Origin: an uncultured Pedobacter sp.
GTDB lineage: Bacteria; Bacteroidota; Bacteroidia; Sphingobacteriales; Sphingobacteriaceae
Direction: 5' to 3'
Length of the DNA stretch: 64,000 bases
NCBI RefSeq assembly: GCF_913776295.1
Contig: NZ_CAJYOJ010000002.1
Coordinates: 1-64,000, forward strand
Position numbers and translations under genes: made by a program. The notes under the pieces were generated by a model. The model was not told where the DNA came from. It was given only the letters and a program-made list of their open reading frames with translations, and searched no databases. Below are positions 8,364 through 15,625 of this stretch, in pieces. How positions within the stretch are numbered: the first letter of the stretch is position 1; every line of letters begins with the position of its first letter.

Positions 8364-9281
8364 TTAGTTGAAATTAAAAGTTTCTAAAATCTCTTTTTCA
8401 TGAGTGGCATAAGACTCAATTCCTAACCTGTACATTGTATTAAGCTTCTTAATTTTACTCTCCAACATATTTGTTCCATACTGAGGTTCATTGAAAGTAT
8501 CATTGACTCTAGTAATTGAAAGCTCTGGAAATAGTAATTTTGTAACAACCTCTGTTGTATTGGAACTAGCAACCAAAATTCGGCTGGCAATTTGCCCCAT
8601 TTCAAACCAGCTAATTACTTTGTGTAGGCGATGGAGTGGCTTTTCAATATAGTTCCCCACTCCAATACTTAATACTTTAACATCGCCATTTTCCAAATTC
8701 AATGCTTTCTTCGCATCGATCAATGCGAATAAGGTAGGGTTGTTTGCAATAAAACCGCCATCAATCGCTACTAATTCTTCCTTATTTTCAGTCTTAAGAG
8801 TCTTCTTAGAAAAAACTGGACAAGCAGCACAAGATGCTTCTACAGCATCTAAAATAGTTACACCAAATCCTGGAATAAATGAACTTTTAGTTCCATGTGC
8901 TCTTGCCACATCGTTTTTAAATATTAGGGGCTTTTGAGTGTTATAATTCGTTGCAATTATCCCAATACCTGTTTTAAATTCGTTGAACTTCTGTTCGCCA
9001 AAAATATCAAGACCCAATTTTCTTAATTTTTTTGATTTTCTCCCTGAACCATAGCATTTCATTATTGGCGGTATAAGTTCTAAATACTTCTGCTTTATTT
9101 GGTCAACATCATATCCTAATGCTAACATCGAAGCGATGATTGATCCTGTACTAGTACCATAAATGAGCTGAAATACTTCACATAACGGCTTTCCTGCAGC
9201 TGTCTCTAATTCCTTAAGCACACCTAGAGTGTAAATTCCTTTAGAACCCCCGCCATCAAGGCATAATATATTTGTTTTCAT
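8364..9281 (-). CDS. capV: Patatin-like phospholipase, CBASS effector (CapV-like)
   Basis: A 305-residue patatin-fold lipase. The oxyanion loop is DGGGSKGIYTLGVL (residues 9-22), the nucleophile elbow GTSTGS gives Ser44, and DGGFIANNP gives the partner Asp174, so the catalytic dyad is intact. In CBASS, CapV-type phospholipases are switched on by a cyclic nucleotide made by the neighbouring CD-NTase and degrade the inner membrane, killing the infected cell. The gene is 44 bp downstream of such a CD-NTase on the same strand. No Cap2/Cap3 ubiquitin-like genes are present, so this is the short (type I-like) arrangement. A small hairpin sits in the gap between cyclase and effector. Confidence 0.92.
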   Translation of the reverse strand: MKTNILCLDGGGSKGIYTLGVLKELETAAGKPLCEVFQLIYGTSTGSIIASMLALGYDVDQIKQKYLELIPPIMKCYGSGRKSKKLRKLGLDIFGEQKFNEFKTGIGIIATNYNTQKPLIFKNDVARAHGTKSSFIPGFGVTILDAVEASCAACPVFSKKTLKTENKEELVAIDGGFIANNPTLFALIDAKKALNLENGDVKVLSIGVGNYIEKPLHRLHKVISWFEMGQIASRILVASSNTTEVVTKLLFPELSITRVNDTFNEPQYGTNMLESKIKKLNTMYRLGIESYATHEKEILETFNFN

Positions 9282-9298
9282 AATTTTTAATATTCGCC

Positions 9299-9316
9299 TA
9301 CTGATTGAAATCAGTA
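9299..9316 (-). promoter_or_regulatory. Intercistronic hairpin between CD-NTase and CapV
   Basis: TACTGATT and AATCAGTA pair perfectly around a two-base centre, midway in the 44-bp gap between the cyclase stop and the effector start. There is no T-run, so it is not a normal terminator. It could protect or process the mRNA, or attenuate effector expression. Confidence 0.35.
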
Positions 9317-9325
9317 AGCGTGAAT

Positions 9326-10372
9326 TTAAGATGCACTTCTAAAAAGTTTCTCAAAATTATTTTTATCTACAAAAAGCATTTGCTTGTATGATTCAGCAAC
9401 TGCAAGATTAATTTCTTTCATAACCATATAAAGCTTTAAAACTTCTTTTCGGTCGAGATAGTCCGCCCCAAATAGTTTCCTAGTACCATTTGGTACCATT
9501 GCATTCTCCATTTGTGAATCATCATTCAATAATCTAAATAGAAAGGATTCGCATGAGGCTGATAGTGCTACTGGATTAAAATCACAAGCAATTAGTTCAA
9601 AGTTACCTTGAAGATAAATTAGCCCAGCAGCATCATAACTTGATATTTGTATTTCCTCTGTATCTTTAATTATATTCTTTATGTAGCGAACCAACATTTT
9701 GTATTTACCGCCAACAGTTCTATCCTTTCCCTCGCATTTAGCAATATGTAAAAACGGAAAATTTTGAATGTATTTATTTGCTTTCTTGTCGTATAGCCTG
9801 ATTCCTCTAGAAGTTAAATCAGTTTTAGCGTATGAATCCGTATTATGTACCCAAGAAACAGGTACTAGGTCGATTTTTCTGTTCAGAGAACCTCCATCGA
9901 TTGCAATAGCTTTTCCTCCATCGTCATCTATATTAACTGCAGGAAATTGCGTTTCAATAGTCTTAACGATACCCTCTCGGAGTTGCACCATGTCATTTTT
10001 AGCATCTCCAGTATATGGGCTTAAGACTGGAAGCGGAGGTATCACAACATGGTATCGACCTGTGGCTACAAGTAAATCAATATCACTGTGTTGCTTAATG
10101 TGTACATTAAGAGGTACAGAGCCTTGGTATTCAAATTGTAGCCCATTATGTTTCATGGATATGTTATTTTTGAGTTGTTCTATTACTCTGTCACATTGTT
10201 TAAATGTATTTTCGGTATAAGATTTAGAAACAGGCTCCATTGCTTCAGATACATATAATATACTATCAGAAGTTTTTCCTGAAAAATTTTCAAATAAATC
10301 ACCCTTAACCAAATCATCGCCAAATTTTCTGCGTTGCATCGCGCTCAAGCTCTTCGTAAAATCAAATGCCAT
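9326..10372 (-). CDS. CD-NTase, cyclic (oligo)nucleotide synthase of CBASS
   Basis: About 348 residues from the ATG at 10372 (MAFDFTKSL). This start has AGGAG 7-8 bases upstream; the open frame extends 17 codons further but without such a site. The polymerase-beta-like fold shows G84-S85, then S-D-I-D-L with Asp97 and Asp99, and the third acidic residue Asp168 in KIDLVPV. This is the metal-binding triad of cGAS/DncV-like nucleotidyltransferases. On phage infection such enzymes make a cyclic di- or trinucleotide signal. The clade, and so the product, cannot be set from motifs alone. Its start overlaps the stop of the upstream small gene by 11 bp, which implies coupled translation; the product probably activates the CapV lipase downstream. 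Confidence 0.9.
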   Translation of the reverse strand: MAFDFTKSLSAMQRRKFGDDLVKGDLFENFSGKTSDSILYVSEAMEPVSKSYTENTFKQCDRVIEQLKNNISMKHNGLQFEYQGSVPLNVHIKQHSDIDLLVATGRYHVVIPPLPVLSPYTGDAKNDMVQLREGIVKTIETQFPAVNIDDDGGKAIAIDGGSLNRKIDLVPVSWVHNTDSYAKTDLTSRGIRLYDKKANKYIQNFPFLHIAKCEGKDRTVGGKYKMLVRYIKNIIKDTEEIQISSYDAAGLIYLQGNFELIACDFNPVALSASCESFLFRLLNDDSQMENAMVPNGTRKLFGADYLDRKEVLKLYMVMKEINLAVAESYKQMLFVDKNNFEKLFRSAS

Positions 10373-10547
10373 CGCTCTTCTCCTTTCTAACTCCCTTAAA
10401 CGGGGTACCATCTTGTTTAACATCCATAAACTTTCCTGTTTCAGTATCTCTTTTTACCCATTGTTCCGTTATGGGGTTAAATGTTTGAGAGCGGTCTTTT
10501 ACTGCTCCATGTCGGCGATTATCACCAGGCTTTCCATTTGTTGCCAT
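10362..10547 (-). CDS. Small basic protein at the head of the CBASS operon
   Basis: A 61-residue, strongly charged protein with no membrane segment (GKPGDNRRHGAVKDRSQ near the N-terminus; RDTETGKFMDVK in the middle; FKGVRKEKSDG at the end). I recall similar unnamed proteins of about 60 residues in bacterial genomes, some beside CD-NTase genes, but cannot assign a function. Its last codons overlap the CD-NTase start, so it is translated as part of the same unit and is unlikely to be spurious. It could be a nucleic-acid-binding accessory or simply couple translation. No domain name is offered. Confidence 0.72.
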   Translation of the reverse strand: MATNGKPGDNRRHGAVKDRSQTFNPITEQWVKRDTETGKFMDVKQDGTPFKGVRKEKSDGI

Positions 10548-10581
10548 CGTATTTATATTTATTAAATTTTAGTGCTTAACG

Positions 10582-10621
10582 CACAGTACAACATATAGGC
10601 TTGCTAGAGCAAACACAGTAC
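10582..10621. promoter_or_regulatory. Direct repeat and dyad upstream of the CBASS operon
   Basis: CACAGTAC occurs at 10582-10589 and 10614-10621, 32 bp apart or about three helical turns. Between them TTGCT-AG-AGCAA (10601-10612) forms a dyad. The block is 35-75 bp upstream of the first CBASS gene and looks like an operator array. No CapW/CapH-type regulator gene is adjacent, so the binding protein is unknown. Confidence 0.4.
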
Positions 10622-10674
10622 GTACCGGCGTAATTTGTAAATTCTATATAAAACGTGTTTTTTCGTACAGGACA

Positions 10675-10742
10675 AGAGGTACGCATAAACCTCTAGGTAC
10701 ATCGGAAAGAAAGGATATTACGGTTTTCCGTAAGTTTTTTTT
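10675..10742 (+). ncRNA. Possible small RNA ending in a Rho-independent terminator
   Basis: Two hairpins lie in tandem on the plus strand: AGAGGT/ACCTCT (10675-10694, 8-base loop) and TTACGG-TTTT-CCGTAA (10718-10733). The second is followed at once by G and eight T (10735-10742), the shape of an intrinsic terminator. No protein gene upstream on the plus strand would need it: the CBASS operon runs away to the left on the other strand. The 5' end is not defined; transcription would start somewhere in 10560-10670. It may be a regulatory RNA of the CBASS region. Confidence 0.4.
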
Positions 10743-10971
10743 GTTATTGCGAAACAAAAAGCTTTATTTCGCGTTAAAATTGTGAATATATCGTTTCTAC
10801 TTTCCGAGTACGAGCGAATTAAATTTCAAGGAGTTAAGTGGTGGTACACTTAACTCTTTACTTTTTATATCGATTTCCTTTTAATCTTTAGCTTGTATTT
10901 TTCATACTAATTATATTATCAAATTTACTATTTATTTTAGTTTAAAAACTAGTGATTTATCAACAAATTGA
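10743..10971. other. AT-rich spacer between CBASS and RloAB units
   Basis: No gene or convincing structure is seen here. The whole gap from 10548 to 10971 is 424 bp and separates two units that are both on the minus strand. The useful signals are in its left part: the CBASS promoter repeats and the plus-strand hairpins with a T-tract. Confidence 0.4.
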
Positions 10972-11562
10972 TCATTTCCCTAGCTCCTTAAAAAAAGCAA
11001 TGAGCTGATGCACTGATGTGTATGGTTGTGCATTTAATATAGGTACACCAGCATTCTTTTTCTCCAATCGCTCTGCACGTTCAATAGCCAAGGATAATTG
11101 ATCTCCAAGTTCAATAAAGTGGTTAATCTTGGTTTTATGGTAACTTGGCCAATGCTGTTTCAAATATTTTAAACATTCTTTTCCACTATTAAAGGCCTTA
11201 CCGCAATCCTCAAAATGCAAAATAAACCAATATTCGAGACTGATGGCAGTAAAGGCAAGTTTAAAGCCTTGCCTTACTGCATCCTCTATTACAAGTTGTA
11301 AGTGAGGAGAGTTGTCGTGATCAAAAAACAACCAAATATCACTATAAGGTGCCTTTTCTTTCTTAGCTTGCTTTTTTCTTTCTTTAGCTTCTTTTAATAA
11401 ACTTGTTGGGTCGTTCTTTTTATAAAGTACTACATCCACAGTAACTGTTCTCTGCAAATTGCGTGGCAAAAATGCTGTACGCAAAGCTTTAGAATATACC
11501 TCTTCGGTAACACCCTCGCATAGAATTAATACCCTTGTATGTGATGCAACCCTTCTTTTCAC
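10972..11562 (-). CDS. rloB: RloB family protein (AbiLii-like), partner of RloA ATPase
   Basis: A 196-residue protein of the RloB family, whose fold is considered Toprim-like. The N-terminus reads RVLILCEGVTEEVYSKALR, with the E-G-x-T-E signature and the catalytic-type glutamate. IWLFFDHDNS near residue 75 gives the D-x-D pair, and LAFTAISLEYWFILHFED is the conserved middle. It starts with GTG, which directly follows the RloA stop codon and has AGGAGG five bases upstream, so the two are tightly coupled. RloA-RloB pairs resemble the AbiL abortive-infection modules and, more distantly, the ATPase-Toprim PARIS system: the ATPase senses infection and releases a nuclease. Defence function is inferred from family and island context. 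Confidence 0.85.
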   Translation of the reverse strand: MKRRVASHTRVLILCEGVTEEVYSKALRTAFLPRNLQRTVTVDVVLYKKNDPTSLLKEAKERKKQAKKEKAPYSDIWLFFDHDNSPHLQLVIEDAVRQGFKLAFTAISLEYWFILHFEDCGKAFNSGKECLKYLKQHWPSYHKTKINHFIELGDQLSLAIERAERLEKKNAGVPILNAQPYTSVHQLIAFFKELGK

Positions 11563-12849
11563 CTAATCCTCCTGCATTTCTACTAAAAAGTTCTCATCCT
11601 GAATTACGGGGGTAGCACCTAATCTACCTGTAATATACCATTTATCTAAAGGCGTATCGGCACGCACACCTTCTATATCAGAGCAACGGAACATGCTTGA
11701 TGCTCCAAACTCGTCTTTCTCTACAAACCAAACCTGATCTCTTCTGAAGGTATCATGAGATAACTGCGTAATATCATGTGTTGCAAAAATCAATTGTGCA
11801 TTATTGCGATTTATATCGGGTCTATGAAATAAACGAATCAAAAAAGTAGTAATATCTGGATGAAGATTTTTCTCCAATTCATCCACGATCAATACATGCC
11901 CTTGTTCTAAAGCTTCAATAATGACACCGCCCAATGCAAATAGGTTTTTAGTTCCGGAAGATTCTTCATTTACATCAAAAGCCTTTTGCCCTACATGTTT
12001 ACCACCTTTATAAACTTTATGATATGTCTTAATATCATATTTATATTGATCAAGAAAACTCGCCTTAACCTCTTCAGGTATGTTCGCTGGAAAGCGAAAC
12101 ATTTCCTCATTTGCTTCCTCTGCCGAAACCTGAGCTATGCCCGTATCTAATGCACAAATCAGTGCATTGAATTTTCGCGAAAAACTGGAGTTTGCGTCTT
12201 CAGCTAAGCGCTTAGCATATAGGCGTTTTAAATCCTCCTCTGCGAAACCTTCTAAAATTGGGTATACCTTTAACTTGTTATCGAAAAAACGATAAGCATC
12301 TAATAAGACTTCCACATTGTTTTCTACCGCCTTAGATAAAAACAGTTGGTTAGGCAAAGTCATGCGCTCGATGGTTTTTTTCCCTCCCCTATAGCTATCG
12401 CCAAATTTAATATCCTTTCCTTTTTCTCGGCTAAAAAGTAATGCCTTATAGTTGCCGTTATGCACATTCAGCTCTTCCGTTTCAATTTCTTTGCGACTGT
12501 ATGAAAGAAAATATGAATAACGGGTATTATTTGAAATATATTCGATTTCAAAACTAACAGGATTATTTAGATTATCTTCGTCTAATAAAAATGGCTCATA
12601 AGGAGCAATTACTTTATCTAATTTGAAATCTGCTGAATTTAGGACTAAATATTCTAAGGCTTGGAAAGCCCTTAAAAAACCACTCTTACCTGAAGCGTTG
12701 GCTCCATAAATAATCGTAGTAGCCAAGAACCTACTGTCTTGGTGTTCGAAATAATTTCCACTATGCCCCTTCAATGTTGACTTAGATATATCGAGTTCGA
12801 TACGATCCCTTAAAGACCTGAAGTTTTCAACTATAAACTTTACTAACAT
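11563..12849 (-). CDS. rloA: RloA-type AAA15 family ATPase (AbiLi-like)
   Basis: About 428 residues from the internal ATG at 12849 (MLVKFIVENFRSL), the usual start of this family; the frame also allows an ATG eight codons upstream. Walker A is GANASGKS (residues 49-56), the ABC-type Walker B is HVLIVDELEKNLHPD late in the protein, and the switch histidine is in FATHDITQLS. This is the SMC/RecF-like ATPase fold of AAA15/COG1106. With RloB directly downstream it forms a two-gene ATPase-effector module of the AbiL/RloAB kind, probably antiviral. A 7-bp-arm palindrome lies about 27-44 bp upstream of the chosen start. Confidence 0.88.
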   Translation of the reverse strand: MLVKFIVENFRSLRDRIELDISKSTLKGHSGNYFEHQDSRFLATTIIYGANASGKSGFLRAFQALEYLVLNSADFKLDKVIAPYEPFLLDEDNLNNPVSFEIEYISNNTRYSYFLSYSRKEIETEELNVHNGNYKALLFSREKGKDIKFGDSYRGGKKTIERMTLPNQLFLSKAVENNVEVLLDAYRFFDNKLKVYPILEGFAEEDLKRLYAKRLAEDANSSFSRKFNALICALDTGIAQVSAEEANEEMFRFPANIPEEVKASFLDQYKYDIKTYHKVYKGGKHVGQKAFDVNEESSGTKNLFALGGVIIEALEQGHVLIVDELEKNLHPDITTFLIRLFHRPDINRNNAQLIFATHDITQLSHDTFRRDQVWFVEKDEFGASSMFRCSDIEGVRADTPLDKWYITGRLGATPVIQDENFLVEMQED

Positions 12850-13283
12850 AATTCCATCATTATTCTTATGCAAATATATCTAAATATAGATATAAATCAA
12901 ATTTTTACGTATAAAATGTTTTTTTTAGTTTAAAACCTATCGATAAACTTTTATTAATTAAAGAAAATTTGGTACAGAAGAAACCGTACAGCTTATTTTC
13001 CAACAAATACATCAATTAGATTGAGTGTCTGTTTACAGATTCATAAGTAATTTTCAGCTATGAAGTTCATATAATGTATTAGATTATACATTCCCTTGCG
13101 AAGTATACAAAAAGACTCTGGAGGTTACCCTAATCTGGCATCAGCAATGAGATGTATTATCCGGTGCTGTATGCATTGACAAACTGCATGCGCCTTATAT
13201 GCCCCCAATCACTATATGAGCCTTCCAGAACCAAACAAACATATGCAATACACTAATATCCTGAACGATGAAATTGTAATTTT
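12850..13283. other. Intergenic region upstream of RloA with AT-rich palindrome
   Basis: ATATCTA and TAGATAT (12876-12882 and 12887-12893) form an inverted repeat with an AATA centre, just upstream of RloA, and may be an operator. The rest, to the end of the gene at 13284, shows no gene. Short open stretches are broken in all frames. Confidence 0.4.
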
Positions 13284-13874
13284 TCAATCACCACCTTTCA
13301 CCCGCTCCCTAATCAGCCACGTAGCTTCGAACAGTTTCACCAATTGCTCGTAAACGGTAATGACTTCAAATTTAGACAGTCTTTCTTCCATAAAAGAGGT
13401 ATTCAATGCATCGTGAAGCCAGGTATGCAGGATTTTTTTGTAGCCATCCAGTTGATAGATCCTGAACATTATCTTGAGTACAGATGAAGGCTTTACGATC
13501 TCCCGAATGCTCAGGTTTTTAGGATAGTTTCGTAGCTTCTTCTTTTCCGCTTTGATGTAGCATTTTATGAATTCACTTTCCTGTTTGTTATCGAAGTCAA
13601 GCCTGCCAGGCTTACGGCCTTTTAACAGCCAGGCGGCTTCGATCAGCTTTATGGTCAGTTCGTAATGATACACCAGGAAGGCGGGGCTACATTTTTTGGG
13701 TTCTTCAGATTCAAACGCAACATCGTTTCGCCAGCGTTTCAGCATCTTTAAATGATAGGGCAACCAGGCGTGGCTGAAAAACTCGTGTAGCACCTTTATC
13801 GGATCTGTTATTTCATCATGGTTAAGATAAATGATCTTGTTATCGGATGTGTTTTTTTGCTGCTTTTTCATCAC
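13284..13874 (-). CDS. Helical protein of unknown function, partner of HEPN gene
   Basis: A 196-residue, basic, predicted all-helical protein without membrane segments. Aromatic-rich stretches (HEFFSHAWLPYHLKMLKRW near residues 31-49; LIEAAWLLKGRK near 76; LFEATWLIRER near the end) look like two related helical repeats: the words L-x-E-A-(A/T)-W-L-(L/I) occur twice, about 105 residues apart. I do not recognise a named family. It follows the HEPN gene with one base between them, so the two are co-translated and could be a toxin-antitoxin-like or complex-forming pair. Confidence 0.65.
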   Translation of the reverse strand: MMKKQQKNTSDNKIIYLNHDEITDPIKVLHEFFSHAWLPYHLKMLKRWRNDVAFESEEPKKCSPAFLVYHYELTIKLIEAAWLLKGRKPGRLDFDNKQESEFIKCYIKAEKKKLRNYPKNLSIREIVKPSSVLKIMFRIYQLDGYKKILHTWLHDALNTSFMEERLSKFEVITVYEQLVKLFEATWLIRERVKGGD

Positions 13875-13875
13875 C

Positions 13876-14787
13876 TTAAATGTTGATCTGTAATATTTTT
13901 TCGGTCTGTACCTGATCGGTGTTTTTTAAAGCTGCAAAATCTGCTGCCGATTTGGCAAGCAGTGCTATTTTCTCCTTGCACATCTCCTTAGCCAACAAAA
14001 CAAAAAAAGCGACCCGTTGATAAAGAAACTCCGCATCTTGCCGGGAAACCTTAAAATCATCTTTATAACGTGAACCAGAATAACTTTTTGCCATGATATC
14101 AAACAGTCTTTCATCTTCGGGAGTAGACAGGAAAAGTTGAAAAGGCTTTTCAGAAAAGCAGGTACACAAACGCAACAGGCGGTAAAGGTTATGGAACTCC
14201 GAACGGTAAGCAATATGAACCCTCAACAGGCAGATGCAAGTTTGTTCTACGGCCTGATGGAGCATAAAGGTGCATATTCCAAATTGCTTCTTCTCCAAAC
14301 ATTCGGATGCGCACATCAAAAAACCATCAGCCAGCGGTATACGATATTCATAATGCCTTATTGCCTTAATTGCGCCCTTTGTGGGGATAAATGCAGGTAT
14401 TGGATCATGGTCTAACAGTCCATTCTTACTATAAAGCAGTTTTCCACAGCTCAGCACGCTGATAAAAAAGCGGCTATTTTGCTGTACTGCCTCGATAACC
14501 GATTGCCTGCCGTGGCCGATAATCGTAATCGTTCCTTGCTGATAATCGGCATTGGCAAAATCCTGCATTTCATAATCTATTCGGGTTGCCGTTTCAGTAA
14601 TTGCCAATAAGCAATAGTCATATTTAAAATGGCATTGATTGTCATTAAAACAGCCTTGAGAAGTATGACTGTAGCTGTGCTGCGAAAAGCTAAAGATCTG
14701 GAGCGGTTCGAACTTCTGGACGAGCCGCTGAATAAACGCCCTGAAATGGACAGCGTGTTCGGCTTCTGATGATAATTTTGGTTCCAT
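13876..14787 (-). CDS. HEPN domain protein with degenerate nucleotidyltransferase-like N-terminus
   Basis: A 303-residue protein of a type widespread in Bacteroidota. Residues 15-125 look like a worn MNT-type nucleotidyltransferase fold (QIFSFSQHSYS, YDYCLLAITETATRIDYE), but the G-S...D-x-D catalytic signature is missing. Residues 150-285 form the HEPN helical domain, with FMLHQAVEQTCICLLRVHIAYRSEFHN and SRYKDDFKVSRQDAEFLYQRV; the latter matches the R-Y-x-D-x-F segment that ends many HEPN domains. The classical R-x4-6-H RNase motif is not obvious. MNT-HEPN modules are often toxin-antitoxin pairs; here both parts are in one chain. The gene has an unusual structured leader upstream and a coupled helical partner downstream. 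Confidence 0.8.
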   Translation of the reverse strand: MEPKLSSEAEHAVHFRAFIQRLVQKFEPLQIFSFSQHSYSHTSQGCFNDNQCHFKYDYCLLAITETATRIDYEMQDFANADYQQGTITIIGHGRQSVIEAVQQNSRFFISVLSCGKLLYSKNGLLDHDPIPAFIPTKGAIKAIRHYEYRIPLADGFLMCASECLEKKQFGICTFMLHQAVEQTCICLLRVHIAYRSEFHNLYRLLRLCTCFSEKPFQLFLSTPEDERLFDIMAKSYSGSRYKDDFKVSRQDAEFLYQRVAFFVLLAKEMCKEKIALLAKSAADFAALKNTDQVQTEKILQINI

Positions 14788-14793
14788 ATTGAT

Positions 14794-14818
14794 CTCATTT
14801 TAATTTCTTTCAAATGAG
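14794..14818 (-). promoter_or_regulatory. Start-proximal hairpin in the HEPN leader
   Basis: In the mRNA, CTCATTT and AAATGAG pair (7 bp) around an 11-base purine-rich loop GAAAGAAATTA, six bases before the HEPN start codon. The only SD-like purine stretch is in the loop, so the hairpin could limit ribosome access. Confidence 0.45.
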
Positions 14819-14862
14819 TCTTGGAAGTGGAAAGCACAAAATAAGGCGTGAAACCCACTTAC

Positions 14863-14976
14863 CGTAACTGAGGTCGTAGGAGACCAGAACACGAATAAGC
14901 AGGCCCACGCCTTTGACGTGAGCACTTTATCACCTATTCCTCGTGTTCTTTTGAAATTTCCTACGTTTCAGTTACG
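14863..14976 (-). ncRNA. Long structured RNA or leader upstream of the HEPN operon
   Basis: Three perfectly complementary segments nest around one centre: CGTAACTG (14863-14870) with CAGTTACG (14969-14976), CGTAGG (14875-14880) with CCTACG (14960-14965), and AGAACACGA (14886-14894) with TCGTGTTCT (14941-14949). At the tip CACG/CGTG (14906-14920) forms a small hairpin. The result is a rod-shaped stem of about 114 nt with small asymmetric internal loops. On the minus strand it lies 76 nt before the HEPN start. AAGGCGTG in the tip can instead pair with CACGCCTT 56 nt downstream (plus-strand 14843-14850), an alternative fold. It could be a leader switch, a 6S-like RNA or a small palindromic element; the strand is inferred from the downstream gene. 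Confidence 0.6.
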
Positions 14977-15079
14977 AGACTCTAAGTGCGAAATGCTTCA
15001 ATATTTTGAAAAAGAAGTTATCGCAAAGTTAGCTTTTTATAGCATTAAAATTCATTAATCAAATATAAAAACAACTAGT

Positions 15080-15097
15080 GGTATATCCAAATATACC
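15080..15097. promoter_or_regulatory. Putative operator of the XRE regulator
   Basis: GGTATAT-CCAA-ATATACC is a perfect 7-bp-arm inverted repeat, 32 bp upstream of the XRE gene. Spacing and symmetry fit a Cro/C-protein-like dimer site and autoregulation. It may also affect the HEPN leader, which is divergent on the other side. Confidence 0.5.
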
Positions 15098-15129
15098 ATA
15101 ACTATTTTTTATAAAACTGATATTCAAAG

Positions 15130-15348
15130 ATGGAATCAGCTAATTTAGACGACTTGAAAACTAAACTCGGTGATCGTATAAGATCATTAAGAGAAGAAAA
15201 AGGTGTAAGTATTAGGAAGTTTGCTTTGCTGGCTGGTATTGAACATCCTCAACTGATTAATATTGAAAAAGGTAGAATAGACTTAAAACTAAGTACACTA
15301 CACAAGATTAGCAAAGCTCTAGATATTGAATTATCAAAACTATTTTGA
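15130..15348 (+). CDS. Small XRE family (Cro/C.-like) transcriptional regulator
   Basis: A 72-residue single-domain helix-turn-helix protein: LGDRIRSLREEKGVSIRKFALLAGIEHPQLINIEKGRIDLKLS, split into the usual five helices, with recognition helix about residues 39-48. The size and form are those of restriction-modification controller or defence-island repressors. It stands between the HEPN operon (divergent) and the 676-residue membrane protein gene, which is on the opposite strand and points toward it. The palindrome in its promoter suggests autoregulation. Confidence 0.88.
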   Translation: MESANLDDLKTKLGDRIRSLREEKGVSIRKFALLAGIEHPQLINIEKGRIDLKLSTLHKISKALDIELSKLF

Positions 15349-15625
15349 ATTTTCTTTAAATTAAATTCCGTAAATATCCTTAACTAGGTAGTCGTATCTA
15401 GATATAAATGTTTATTTATATAACGAAAAAGTTATCATCTTCGCATCTAATCGACTTCTTATTTTCATTAAGTTGCTTTTTCAAAATTTTTAATTCTAAG
15501 ATTTGTAATCTGGCTTAAACTGTTTGTTTCCATCGCAAAAAAACTACTTAGGCAAAATTTACTCCTCCACCTAATTATTTGGAATCTTAACAGTAAACAC
15601 ATTGGTAGGTATAATCTATCCACTA
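15349..15625. other. Convergent spacer after XRE gene
   Basis: The 277-bp gap between the ends of the XRE gene and the large membrane protein gene has no gene. TATCTAGATA at 15395-15404 is a 10-bp palindrome resembling the half-sites near RloA. There is no clear bidirectional terminator. Confidence 0.35.

Noticed and set aside
11563..12849. Calling the RloAB pair a PARIS system
   Set aside because: PARIS uses a DUF4435-type Toprim protein; the partner here has RloB features, so RloAB/AbiL is the better name.
14863..14976. Firm assignment as 6S RNA
   Set aside because: The long rod shape is compatible, but a large central bubble typical of 6S RNA is not clear and position upstream of the HEPN start suggests a leader.
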